Assembly: GCF_905147045.1 (NCBI RefSeq)
Contig: NC_065910.1
Location: forward strand, 682,001 to 746,000
DNA: 64,000 nucleotides
Direction of reading: 5' to 3'
Origin: Nymphalis io
Taxonomy: Eukaryota > Arthropoda > Insecta > Lepidoptera > Nymphalidae
In this document: positions 32,649-43,672 of the stretch, piece by piece
Position numbering within the stretch: the stretch's first letter is position 1
Layout of the letters: every line of letters starts with the position of its first letter
Position numbers and translations under genes: made by a program
The notes under the pieces: generated by a model
What the model was told of the DNA's origin: nothing
The model's input: only the letters and a program-made list of their open reading frames with translations
The model's database searches: none

Positions 32649-33351
32649 GATCTGTATTTAATTTAAGCTGTCAAAAAATCAGATAAAATGTAATTGTTAA
32701 TGTTATGAACAGTTTTGATGAATAGGCGCACCATAACCCTTTCAAGTTTCAAGTATTTTCACTTTCAAAACCTCCAATGTGCGCTGTCTGTAAGTCTCAA
32801 GTGGTAATTTATAATGCGTCACAAGCAGACGGAATTAATCATTTCCAACGTTCATTTATTGTTCGCAAGTCAACTGTCAAGCGAAGTGTACTCAATTGTT
32901 TATTTCTTGCAACATAATTAACTAAAACATTGTTAGGACCTGATTATGTAATAATAATCGGCTGTTACTGTACTGTACTGTACTGTTCTATGTACTGAGC
33001 TAGCACGGCTCCCGTAATGCTCTACCCACTATTGAGCGGTGAGTGAGTAAGAAGACAAGGTATATAACAATAAAGCCTGCGATTGATGCTGACCGACTGC
33101 CATTTGTATAACGTAGGTCAAGAAACTAAGTTTACTAGATCTGTAGGGCTATTCAGTAAGAACAAACTTGAAACTCATCCCAGAAAACAATCTTAAATTG
33201 TCAGAAAGTGATAAGCGACATTGACCATAATAATTATAACTTTTCAATAATACAGACTTCAAAATAGTATATCACGATGAAGTGAGTTCTTACAAAATAG
33301 CACTGCTAGTATAAATTATTTATCTTTTACAGCAATCCGCAAGCGACTCAT
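32649..33351. other. AT-rich spacer with a short TGTAC repeat near 32966
   Basis: About four ACTGT units near 32966-32986. Nothing else is supported. Confidence 0.45.
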
Positions 33352-33616
33352 AATAATATCCTGGGACATTTTTCACACACGGCCATCTGATCCCAAATTA
33401 AGCTTGTACAAAGCTTGTGCTATGGAAACCAGACAACTGATATACTACATATACTACTTTTCTTTTTGTAAATACATACTTATATAGATAATTACACCCA
33501 GACTCAGGACAAACAGACATGTTCATGCACACAAATGTCTGTCCTGGGTGGGAATCGAACCCACAACCTTCGGCGTGAAAGGCAAGTGTTCTACCAACCA
33601 CGCCAACCGGCTCGTC
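33352..33616 (-). repeat. SINE-C, full-length copy
   Basis: Its reverse complement starts GACGAGCCGGTTGGCGTGGT. It has the B box GGGTTCGATTCCCACCC, then ATGAACATGTCTGTTTGTCC, GTAGTATATCAGTTGTCTGG and GATCAGATGGCCGTGTG, ending in ATT units. The tRNA-like head carries a CTTTCAC anticodon-like loop. Confidence 0.88.
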
Positions 33617-34084
33617 TAATAAGATATATCTGTCTTGTCTTATTTTAAAACCTTTCCACACTTTATGTACTACTTATTCTTTTATATAATGTTTGTAAAT
33701 TGTATCCAATAAAAACTTAATAAATAAATTATATAAGTTCATATGAATAAGCTCACGTTACAAACTATTTTACAGTCTCCAATTGAAATAAAAAGTTTGA
33801 TATAATACGTGAAAACTGGTAGTAATCGACTTACAATTTGATTCTTCTTAAATATCGCTATAAAGGAGAAAAAACGCCGTTCAATAACTTGACTAGACGA
33901 AAGTGAAACCTAAAGATTTAGGTTATGTTAATACGACTCGACCTAGTTCTGACAAAGGGACAAGGCGAAATATTACCAAGTTACTTGATTCAAATTAGGT
34001 TAAGTTTCATCTAGAATATTTTCTTAGATCAATCTTTACCCACTCAAAACGTAGTGATATGATACTCGAACGCCTTGTATATTA

Positions 34085-34340
34085 TGATGGGCCGGTGGTC
34101 GTGGTTGGTAAATACTTGCCTTTCACGCCGAAGGTTGCGGGTTCGATTCCCACCCAGGATAGAAATTTGTGTGCATGAACATGTCTGTTTGTCCTGAGTC
34201 TGTGTGTAATTATCTATATAAGTATGTATTTACAAAAGAAAAATAGTATATGTAGTATATCAGTTGTCTGGTTTCCATAGTACAAGTTCTGATTAGTTTG
34301 GGATCAGATGGCCGTGTGTTAGATATGTCAGTATATATAA
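34085..34340 (+). repeat. SINE-C, inverted partner copy
   Basis: The same element in the other direction, about 470 bp from the previous one. The head is diverged at its start (GGGCCGGTGGTCGTGG), with an intact B box. Confidence 0.88.
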
Positions 34341-34787
34341 TAAAACAATGTCCCCTTTAGCGTCTGTTTTTCTGAGCACGTTAAACTCTAAAAGCGAATG
34401 ATTATTTATACGTATAGGCATGTACAATGAACGAAGTCATTTATAAAAAAGGTTTTAGTTGTATAATTAAATTAAATTAAATCAACTTAAACATGATTGT
34501 TGAAGATGTAAACTTACTGGCGTGCGCCGCGTAAACGAATAGAGTTATATATGTAACAATACGAACATTGCAGACCTTATTCTATCCGTGCGAAGTGCGC
34601 ACAGGTTGCTAGTACATGATAAAATTGCGTAGTGTTTAGTATCTATTCGTTGCATCAAAATGTTGTATGTTTTTAACATACAGTCAATTCGCAGAAGTGG
34701 AGATAAGTCTTGACCACCGTGATTTAAAATCAATCTGGGTGTATTTTTTTGGACATATACTAGGAATGCATATATAACAGAAAGTGT

Positions 34788-35045
34788 ACTGGTAGTAGGG
34801 CTTTGTGCAAGCTCGTCTGAATAGGTACCACCCACTCATCAGATATTCTACCGCAAAACAGCAGTAAAATTCGAATCATCCGGATTAATTACAGGCACAG
34901 GGGACATAACAGCTTAGTTCCCAAGGTTAGTGGCGCATCGGCGATGTAAGCGATGGTTAATATTTCTTACAATGCCAATACGGGCGTTGGTGATCACGGA
35001 CCATCACGTGGCCCATATGCTCGTCCCTGACTAAGAAAAACAAAG
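34788..35045 (+). repeat. Rep-B, full-length but with a small deletion
   Basis: ACTGGTAGTAGGGCTTTGTG through GCCCATATGCTCGTCCCTGA. The GAAGGGTGAGTGAGCC block is replaced by a short unrelated stretch. Confidence 0.8.
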
Positions 35046-35218
35046 TAAGAACATAACGAACTTCACAGGGCTTAAGCAAATATATTCGATGGTATTATAA
35101 TCATGGTTAAATAAAGCATTAATAATTATCATATTACAAGAGGAACATCTATTGTGGATGTAGCCTATGGAATGAATGGCCTGGTGATGTGTGAGGGAAG
35201 AAAATACATACAGTACAG

Positions 35219-35429
35219 TAACAGCCTGTTAATGTCCCACTGCTGGGCTAAGGCCTCCTCTCTCTTTTTGAGGAGTAGGTTTAGAGCTTATTCCACCACG
35301 CTGCTCCAATGCGGGTTGGTAGAATACACATGTGATATAATTTCAATGAAATTAGACACATGCAGGTTTCCTCACGATGTTTTCCTTCACCGTCAAGCAC
35401 GAGATGAATTATAATCACAAATTAAGCAG
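35219..35429 (-). repeat. SINE-A without head
   Basis: AACAGCCTGTTAATGTCCCA to TAATCACAAATTAAGCA. The tRNA-like head is missing. Confidence 0.8.
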
Positions 35430-35631
35430 TAGTAAATAAAGTAAATATGAATAAAAAAAAAGTATGTTTCTTGTTTTATATATATATATGTATATATATA
35501 ATATAAAACAAACATCACAAACCCTTAATAAATTCAGAGCAATGAAGTGCAATGTATGCCACATGTGCCCGGAAGTGTCAATACAGAGGATAACGCCGTC
35601 AAAGAATGAAACTAAGCCGAATTTAATTGCA

Positions 35632-36233
35632 ATATATACAGCAGCTTGAACAAAATGGCCGACATATTGAAATAAAAAGATTTCTGTATCAAATGTTAAA
35701 ATTGCGATTATTAATTGTTAAATATATTCTATCGAATGCCTTTTGTTATGTTTTTATGTATATTTAATATCTTATATTATGAACGGGAAAGTTTATGATG
35801 GATCTTTGTTAACAATCTATAAATGGGTGTACAAAAACGATTTCAATGAAGATTTTTATATTTATTATTAACTAATAATAATTGTTGTGATTTGTAATCG
35901 GTTCCCAATAAATGCGCTGATTTCCTCCCTTCGATATATACAGCAGCTTGAACAAAATGGCCGACATATTGAAATAAAAAGATTTCTGTATCAAATGTTA
36001 AAATTGCGATTATTAATTGTTAAATATATTCTATCGAATGCCTTTTGTTATGTTTTTATGTATATTTAATATCTTATATTATGAACGGGAAAGTTTATGA
36101 TGGATCTTTGTTAACAATCTATAAATGGGTGTACAAAAACGATTTCAATGAAGATTTTTATATTTATTATTAACTAATAATAATTGTTGTGATTTGTAAT
36201 CGGTTCCCAATAAATGCGCTGATTTCCTCCCTG
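35632..36233 (+). repeat. Exact tandem duplication, period 302 bp
   Basis: Two copies, from ATATATACAGCAGCTTGAAC to GCTGATTTCCTCCCT, lie head to tail. I saw no base difference between them by eye. The unit has no similarity to the repeat families here and no convincing gene. Confidence 0.92.
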
Positions 36234-36649
36234 TCATCATTACGTGTACATCAAAATATAAATAACATAAAAAAGCTTAAGTCCGTTCTGAAACAATCTA
36301 TCATAATGAAAAAGTTACAATTCAGGCGGATTTGGTTTTTAGTATGAATCCGAATAAAAAGCAAATATCAATCCATAGAATGTTCGCATGAAATATTATT
36401 GAAAAAAATATTTGACCATTAAAATAAAAACAGCGAATGTATAATGTTTCGAATTATTCGTAAAAAAATATGTCTTTTAAATATAGTTGGCTTGGTAGAA
36501 ATGTCAAACACAGATGATCCATCCATGATCGCTAAGCAATAAGCTTAATTCATTTTCATAATCTTAACATTGATTTCTTTCCTCTCACTAGGGATGTTTA
36601 CATTTATTTTATTCTTTACTACATAATGAATCTCGTTTCCGATGTGTTC
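36234..36649. other. AT-rich spacer, nothing identified
   Basis: No exon or repeat is supported. Confidence 0.4.
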
Positions 36650-36947
36650 TGAGATGGCCCAGTGGTAAGAACACGTGAATCTTAACCGATGGTCGTGGGT
36701 TTAAACCCGGGCAAGCACCACTGAATTTTCATGTGCTTACTTTGTGATTATAATTCATCTCGTGCTTTACGGTGAAGGAAAACATCGTGAGGAAACCTAC
36801 ATGTGTCTAATTTCACTGAAATTCTGCCACATGTGTATTTCACCAACCCGCACTGGAGCAGCGTGGTGGAATAAGCTCCAAATCTTATTCTCGAAAAGGG
36901 AGAGGAGGCCTTCAGCCCAGCAGTGGGACATTCACAGGCTATTACGG
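36650..36947 (+). repeat. SINE-A, full-length copy
   Basis: GAGATGGCCCAGTGGTAAGA, GGGTTTAAACCCGGGCAAGC and CAGCAGTGGGACATTCACAG. Confidence 0.88.
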
Positions 36948-37170
36948 AGTCTTATTTCATCATTAACATTTAAATAACTTGTTTTAATACGTAAAGACTT
37001 ACATGTAACTTAGAAATCAGGTTAAATTGGGTATTATATTATTATATCATGTATTATAACCATGTCATTATAACATACAAAAGATTCGTGTTGTTATTCT
37101 TGTCATTCAAAGTAATCAATTACGATGACAAAGTTTTAATTAATCGTGTAGGTATTTGCTACATTTATTT

Positions 37171-37390
37171 GGGGTTCAAACCCAGCCAAGTACCACTGAA
37201 TTTTCATTTGCTTAATTTGTGTTTATGAATCATCTCGTGTTCGGCGGTGTATGAAAATATTGTTAAGAAACTGCACAATTTCACTGAAATTTTGCCACTT
37301 GTGTATCCACCAACCCGCATTGGAGTAGCGTGGTGGAATAATCTCCAAGCTTTGCTCCCAAAGGGAGAGGTGGCCTTGGCCCAGCAGTGC
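37171..37390 (+). repeat. SINE-A, head-truncated copy
   Basis: It starts at the B box (GGGGTTCAAACCCAGCC) and ends at CCTTGGCCCAGCAGTG. Confidence 0.75.
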
Positions 37391-38586
37391 TTTAAATATA
37401 CAAGTATGATTCGATGCCCATATCTATAACACCCTTTAGCCCTTTCACAAGTAATTTTAAAATTTTAAAATGTACATATTTTATTCCTTCGACACAAAAG
37501 TGTATGAAATTGAATGAATAAAGGAAAAATGTTTTTCGGACCGTTCACAGTGAGACATTCTCATATAGTACATGCGAAAAATTGGTGCAAACCTTAATAA
37601 GCTCCTTTTACATGCAAATTAAGTGATTGAAACTGTTTGCACCTTTCCGAGAATTAATTAACCTACCGGCCTTTTTCGCCTATATAGACAACATCATTTA
37701 AAAGAAATCAATAAAGACCTGCTCCGAGTTCCACTTTAATTGTTATATACGGAACTATACTATAATATACATTCTATAGACCTTTATTACAAAGCTTTGA
37801 CGTTTCTCAATAATAATAATTATATCAACAAACAAATACCCTAACCTTTTTATCGAAATACCCAGAGCTTCTAAAAGCTTCTTCTATGTAAAGATATTTT
37901 TGAATACTTATTCGAAACGGCTACACTGTTTTGAATGTTTTTTTTTCATTCATCTCAATTTGTGTCAATAATTATTAGTACTTTTTTATTTTTTATAAGT
38001 ATTAGTAATTCAGTTTTCTGAATAAAGTGATACTTTGTCCTTGTTCAGAAGCTGTCAATACAGATTGTTTCTTCTATAGTAAAATGGACCAAGATATTGG
38101 TTTTTACTGCCAACATTTTAATATTAAATACTTTTCTAATAATGTGAATGAAGTTAATCAAGACATTATGTTACATGTTTACCCACAAAACCCGCTGTCA
38201 GGCAGCATAAATTGAATCCTACTCACCAATAGAAATCAAAGCCTAAATCCACATTTGTGATATATACGATTTATTCCAAACATATTGATCACAAGTGTGT
38301 CTTCGTAACCAACATATAATCATATATCATGTGCATATATTTTAATATGCTGTACGGTGTACGTAACCTCTCGTGAAGGGTCTGGTCATTACTCATGTTT
38401 AAGGGTCTCTTTGGATGCTAATGGTATCCTAATGACTGTTATCGTGAAACTTGACCCAAAATAACAATATTTAATCACAAAATTTTATTGGTTTCTGAAA
38501 ATTTTTATAGAAACATTAATATTATAAAATGTTTCAATAATATTTGCAATATTAGTTTTATAGGGTGTGTTTTTTTATTTTGAGTA
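37391..38586. other. AT-rich spacer, nothing identified
   Basis: The small open frame at 38027-38215 shows no recognisable family and no splice or Kozak support. Confidence 0.4.
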
Positions 38587-38634
38587 TGTCAAATTTCACT
38601 GAAATCTGCCATATGTGTATCTACCAATCCGCCT
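38587..38634 (+). repeat. SINE-A central fragment
   Basis: AATTTCACTGAAATCTGCCA and TGTGTATCTACCAATCCGCC only. Confidence 0.5.
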
Positions 38635-38679
38635 TAACCCTGCGGGATATTTAAATTTAATTTTTTATATAATATTTTA

Positions 38680-38973
38680 TTTTTTATGTTATTGGTAGGC
38701 AGACTGGCAAATGGGCCACCTGATGTTAAGTGGTTCTCACCGCCCATAGACATCGGCAATGTAAGAAATATTAACCATTCCTTAAATCGTCAATACGCAT
38801 CCAACTTTGGGAACGAAGATGTGTTGTCCCTTGTGCCTGTAGTCACACTGGCCCATTCACCCTTTAAACCAGAATGAAACAATACTAAGTATTGCTGCTT
38901 AGCGGCAGAATATCTAATGAGTGGGTGGTACCCACCCAGGCGGCTTTGCACAAAGTAATACCATCACCTAGTA
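38680..38973 (-). repeat. Rep-B, diverged full-length copy
   Basis: GGCAGACTGGCAAATGGGCC, CATCGGCAATGTAAGAAATA and GCCCATTCACCCTTTAAACC. It lies about 55 bp from the 3' end of the orphan exon. Confidence 0.8.
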
Positions 38974-39045
38974 ACAAATGTGATTATGTATAAACGATCT
39001 CTTGATTCAGTTACTAACTACATATATTTATGAATTTATTCTCAC

Positions 39046-39926
39046 CTGAGGCAAATGTCGGGACTTCCGTGGCGCTGGCGTTTCATTCCCCGACACACAT
39101 TTCCCGTTTGGAACGGAAATCTTGGTGTCATCCTTCTTCTCTGGGAGCCGTATAGGTATATTGTGTTTCTCAAAATATCCGTTTTGTATCATTTGATCCA
39201 ACGAGACCTCCAACTCTCGTACGGCGACCACTTTTCGTCCACAAACGGGATCGTCGATAACCATTTTCCTGGATCCAGAAACTTCGGAGAATTTTACTAT
39301 TTTTTTCGTTTCATCTCGTTTCGGCTTTCGATCTTTCTCCGGCGGATCTGTCGTCCAATATTTAGCATTCCTTTCTGTCAAACGAAGCGGCTTACAAACG
39401 GCTACGTTCTTCGGCTTCTCGCGTACAACTCTCGAATCATTCGAGTTCGCGCGTCGTTCTTTTATCCTAATCTCGCTTCGATTTGTTTCAATTCTGACGT
39501 TTTGTTTGTAAATTTCATAAGATTCCCGCGGTCTCCTTCGTTCGGCTTCAATTCTGAAGTCGTAATAATCTTTTTTGTAACGACGATTCCTATCGTCGTT
39601 GTAATAATGGCTACGAGGCAACGAATTATATTTATTGTCATACGTCGATTGTAAGTTCAGATATTCGGGTCTGATTGGTCGAAATAGTGACAAACGGCCT
39701 TGAGCCTCGTCGAAATCAGAATAAATATCTTCGTAAACGTACCCGTTCTTACGTCGCGGTCTTCCTATCTGATCGAAGCGTTCAGATCGCACTCGATTCT
39801 CATCAGACCGCTGCGCTTCGAATCTGCTAAAGTCGTGTCGTCTCCGCCTCTCGTATCCGTAATCGTAATCCAAATGACGGTCGTAGAGTAACCTCTCGCG
39901 TGAACCGGCCATTTTTATTAGGTTTT
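39046..39926 (-). CDS. Highly charged protein of unknown function, coding exon
   Basis: I do not recognise this gene. The ATG is at 39912, just after an excellent acceptor (CTTTCTTTTACAG) and the leader AAAACCTAATAAA. From the ATG, 289 codons run to the donor CTCAG|GTGAGA. Without splicing the frame would end five residues later at 39028 (VRINS, then stop). The protein is rich in Arg, Lys, Asp, Glu and Tyr: MAGSRERLLYDRHLDYDYG, ERRRRHDF, YYNDDRNRRYKKDYYDFR, RPRESYEIYKQNVRIE and KDRKPKRDETKKIVKF. A more ordered stretch, VAVRELEVSLDQMIQNGYFE then KHNIPIRLPEKK, could be a short functional segment. There is no signal peptide, membrane helix or enzyme motif. Composition suggests a disordered nuclear or cytoskeletal protein; this is inference. 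The 199-residue frame on the other strand is a shadow of this exon. Confidence 0.7.
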
Positions 39927-40277
39927 CTGTAAAAGAAAGATTGCATTTAAATGAAGGCTTTATACAATCCGTCGGATTCGGGAAATCCTTTCAATGATCG
40001 AGGAAAGCTATGGGGGAAGTTTTTATCAATTTGAAAAACGAGGAAAATGTCTCGTTGGTAAATGTAACATGAGCCTGGCTTAAATTTTTGCGCATATATT
40101 ACTTTATATATTTTTTATCAGTTGTTTCTTTGAATATTCGAAGGAATTTGTACCATTACATGTTATTTAGTATATTTATGATGTACAGGATAAAGGCGTA
40201 TGTTTTTAAGCTGTGTAATCATTCTAAGAAGTCACTGATATATATATCATATTATATAATATGATATATATCATATT
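39927..40277. other. Upstream of the orphan exon; AT-rich, possible intron
   Basis: It begins with the acceptor for the exon. Palindromic AT runs (ATCATATTATATAATATGAT) lie at 40240-40278. Confidence 0.45.
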
Positions 40278-40326
40278 ATATGACGCGAGCGAAGCCGCGG
40301 GTAACCGCGACTTCGCTCGCGTCATT
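40278..40326. repeat. GC-rich hairpin, about 20-bp arms
   Basis: ATGACGCGAGCGAAGCCGCG, a GGTAAC spacer, then CGCGACTTCGCTCGCGTCAT, complementary but for one G-T pair. The GCGAAGCCGCGGG string resembles the ends of several lepidopteran repeats, such as rep-F near 10.9 kb. Confidence 0.85.
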
Positions 40327-40780
40327 AAATAAACTTTATTTCTCATTAAGAATCATAATCAATGACATGAGAACATAATATTATTACAATTATTGCCTAG
40401 CGGCGTAGCAAAGTAACATTTATAAAGAATATTATTAAAAATGAAAGAAAAATACAATTTCGAAGAGGGTATTTGTGAAAACCTTGCATTATTGTCGATA
40501 GACTGGTCTTATCGCAAATACACGGATTATGTATGCACAGCATAAAATGGTATGAGTTAGTGAAAATTTATGTATTTATTATTATTTATTTTATTTTATT
40601 TATTTATTTTTTATTTCTACTTATTATACAATTAAATTTAATAAATTATTTTACATTATTATACAGTTTATTTCGTATTATGTATTTGTGCTATTTTATA
40701 TCGCTTTGAACATATATTTTTAATAGTCTCTTAAACTTTTTGCTTCTCTAATATTTTATGGTAAATTATTAAATCGTTAA

Positions 40781-40844
40781 AGCCGAGATGGCCTGGTGGT
40801 AAGAACGCGTGAATATTAACCGATCATCGTGGGTTCAAACCCGG
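40781..40844 (+). repeat. SINE-A head only, inverted relative to the next copy
   Basis: AGCCGAGATGGCCTGGTGGT to GGGTTCAAACCCGG, followed by the short inverted motif AACGATTTAAT. Confidence 0.75.
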
Positions 40845-40877
40845 AGCAAAACGATTTAATACAGTATAGTAACACAG

Positions 40878-41173
40878 TAACAGCCTGTGAATATCCCACT
40901 GCTGGGCTAAAGGCCTCCTCTCCTCTTTTTGAGGAGAAGGTTTGGAGCTTATACCACCACGCTGCTGCAATGCAGGTTGGTGGAATACACATGTGGCAGA
41001 ATTTCAGTGAAATTAGACACATGCAGGTTTCCTCACGATGGTTTCCTCCGTAAAGCACGAGATGAATTATAATAACAAATTAAGCACATGAAAATTCAGT
41101 GGTGCTTGCCCGGGTTTGAACTCATAATTCTCGGGTCAGATTGACGCGTTCTTACCACTGGGCCATCTCGGCT
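40878..41173 (-). repeat. SINE-A, full-length copy
   Basis: AACAGCCTGTGAATATCCCA through GCCACATGTGTATTCC-type sequence to GGCCATCTCGGC. It sits in the 3' part of the LINE piece at 41239. Confidence 0.88.
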
Positions 41174-41238
41174 TTTAATAATTTGTTCTGCTTAACTTGT
41201 AATTGCGCTAAGTTTGTTGGGGCAGCTGTACCCAAGAT

Positions 41239-41598
41239 TTATATTAAATAGTCTAAATGTGGTTTGATTAGGGAGTTATAAATCGTATACTTTACTTGGC
41301 GTGGAAGACATCTGGTAATATTTCTTATAATTCTGTTTAATGATGTTAATTTGCTTTTAATTTTGTCAAGATGTGGTAAACAAGTTAGGTGGCTGTCTAA
41401 AATTAATCCTAAGTACTTTTCTTCCACTACTTTATTTATAACTTGATTATTTATCATTAATGGCTCGTGGTGTGTTATTTTCTTATTTTTTGCTGAAAAA
41501 ATTATATAATTTGTTTTAGTAGTATTTATTGTTAGTAGGTTATATCGGAACCAGATATTTAAATTATTTAAGTCTTTAAGTATTGATATAAATTAATA
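41239..41598 (-). pseudogene. AT-rich non-LTR reverse transcriptase fragment
   Basis: The minus strand stays open across about 120 codons: LKDLNNLNIWFRYNLLTINT, TKTNYIIFSAKNKK, VEEKYLGLILDSHLTCLPHL, DKIKSKLTSLNRIIRNITRC and LPRQVKYTIYNSLIKPHLDY. This is the region just after the catalytic YADD motif (NxxKT, KYLGL-x-LD, LPRQ...YxSLxxPHLxY) of jockey/CR1-type elements. The ATG at 41457 is only an internal Met. The fragment lacks the polymerase palm on one side and the C-terminus on the other. Two SINE-A pieces (40781-41173) lie downstream in its former 3' region. Confidence 0.78.
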
Positions 41599-41617
41599 AG
41601 TTAATTAGATATCATCA

Positions 41618-41683
41618 GTAACAGCCTGTGAATGTCCCACAGCTAGGCTAAGGCCTCCTCTCCCTTTTGAGAAGGAAAGGAAC
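41618..41683 (-). repeat. SINE-A 3' fragment
   Basis: AACAGCCTGTGAATGTCCCA and CTAAGGCCTCCTCTCCC only. Confidence 0.65.
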
Positions 41684-41779
41684 TAAGGATCGATTTTTAA
41701 AATTTAATCATTAATGATAAACAAGATGAAATATTGTGTGAAAATTCATCATTAATGATGATATGTATCTGTAAGAAAA

Positions 41780-42079
41780 AGCCGAGATAGCCCAGTGGTT
41801 AGAACGCGTGAATCTAAACCAATGATCGTGGGTTCAAACCAGGCAAGCACCACTGAATTTTCATGTGCTTAATTTGTGATTATAATTCATCTAGTGCTTA
41901 ACGGTGAAGGAAAACATCGGGAGGAAACTTGCATGTGTCTAATTTCATTGAAATTATGTCACATGTGTATTCCATCAACCCGCATTGGAGCAGCGTGGTG
42001 AAATAAGGTCCAAGTCTTCTCCTCAAAAAGAGAAGAGGAGGCCTTAAGCCAGCAGTGGGACATTCACAGGCTGTTACGA
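41780..42079 (+). repeat. SINE-A, full-length copy
   Basis: AGCCGAGATAGCCCAGTGGT, GGGTTCAAACCAGGCAAGC and GACATTCACAGGCTGTTACG. Confidence 0.88.
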
Positions 42080-43259
42080 TATATCTACCATAGGTTCGGA
42101 AAATATATTCTACAGAGAAGGTACATACTAAGCATTGCTGTTTCAAACTAGAATATGTGAGATTCACCAGATGGACCTGCATAGAGCCATACATATAGTA
42201 AAAAAAACGAATATTATATATACAAAAATATAAAATTAACAAGCAGAAAAGTATCATATAAATCCAAATAAATCAGATTAGTAGTTGAAAAAATAACAGA
42301 ATAAAAGATTAAAACTTTATTCGTAAATGAATACAGCTTCCAGCATTGAAAAATTAATTAGCACGAGACAGATTAAACCAATATTCGTGATGTAACACAA
42401 ATTCAATATTCAAATGAACGTGATATGAATATTATCTTATTAGCTTTGAACGAGTTCCGCTCATTTGCATATAAGATTCAATCAATTCGAATGCACGCTT
42501 GTTACATGCAATAATTTAATAAACTTTGATGCGTTACTTTTTATATTAAGTTAAATGTAACTCTATATTTGTGATTTCAAAAACAAAGTTGAAATGGCTA
42601 TATTATCCAAGTTGGATTGGAAAATCATTCAACTTAAAAAGTTTTCCCTATAAAGACTGGCGTCAGGCAGGCTGACTATAATATTTCTTGTAGCATATTA
42701 AAACATATTGAGTCGAACACAAATCTTTCTTTTATGGTTTATTGAATAAATTCACTAAAAAAAACTATTAAATACAGCGAATCCTGTGATTAGTAGACAA
42801 GTGTACACTTTGAGTCGGAATTTTTTATCATAATATAATTGTTATATAAGCTATAAGCTTTGGAAAATGTAAGATTTTTTTTTTAATTTATATGGTAATA
42901 CTTGTCGCTGCGATTTGCGTTTGATTTTCTGTTGTTATGTATTTTAATTCTATTATTTTAATATATTAATTAAGATTTTTCAGCTGATTTTTTGGTATCA
43001 ACAATCTATTCATTTTATCAAACTTACTTCATTGTCGTTGCATCGATCAATTTAAGTAAATCTTTTATTTTCGGTATGTACATACATTATATTAGTCTTC
43101 AAGTATAAACGTTGTATCTATTTTAACTATATAACAAAACCTTTCTGACATAATAAATAAATAATCACTTTCTATGTATTTTACTTTAATACTTTGAAAT
43201 AAAATTAATATGTACATGTACAAAAATTTGAAACTCATAACATGTCTGTAAATACTGTA
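42080..43259. other. AT-rich spacer, nothing identified
   Basis: There is a trace of rep-B-like sequence near 42135-42195; otherwise no supported feature. Confidence 0.4.
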
Positions 43260-43517
43260 CTCCTCTTTTTGAGGAGAAGGTTTGAAGCTTATTCCACCAC
43301 GCTGCTCCAATGCGGGTTGATGGAATACACATGTGGCAGAATTTCAGTGAAATTAGACACATGCAGGTTCCCTCGTGATGTTTTCCTTCACCGTAAAACA
43401 CGAGATTAATTATAATCACAAATTAAGCACATGAAAAAATTCAGTGGTGCTTGCCCGGGTTTGAACCCACGATCATCGGTTAAGATTCACGCGTCCTTAC
43501 CACTGGGCCATCTCAGC
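43260..43517 (-). repeat. SINE-A, 3'-truncated copy
   Basis: CTCCTCTTTTTGAGGAGAAG to GGCCATCTCAGC. The terminal CACAGGCTG part is missing. Confidence 0.82.
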
Positions 43518-43569
43518 TTATTATTAAATAAATGCTGTATATTTATTTATATTTCCTCCAAACGAAAAT

Positions 43570-43665
43570 ATCTATACTAATATTATAAATGCGAAAGTGA
43601 CTGTCTGTCCGTTACGCTTTCAAAGCTAAACTACTGTAACGATTTTGATGAAATTTGATATGAAG
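43570..43665 (+). repeat. Rep-G fragment
   Basis: ATACTAATATTATAAATGCG, AAAGTGACTGTCTGTCCG and GATTTTGATGAAATTTGAT. Rep-B follows directly. Confidence 0.55.
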
Positions 43666-43672
43666 CAAGCTT

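Noticed and set aside
33540..33616. tRNA gene (also at 34085, 58796 and 61803)
   Set aside because: Each head continues into the same 190-bp body with an ATT tail, so these are SINE-C heads rather than free tRNA genes.
35154..35414. 86-residue open frame; similar ones at 9726, 28545, 36744, 40816, 41898 and 43186
   Set aside because: These are translations of SINE-A copies. The shared peptides come from the repeat, not from a protein family.
35632..36233. Two-unit array as a CRISPR or satellite
   Set aside because: There are only two long identical units with no spacers, in animal DNA. It is a plain tandem duplication.
39055..39654. 199-residue open frame on the plus strand
   Set aside because: It is antisense to the orphan charged exon. 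Its length follows from that gene's codon composition, and it has no plausible start context or motif of its own.
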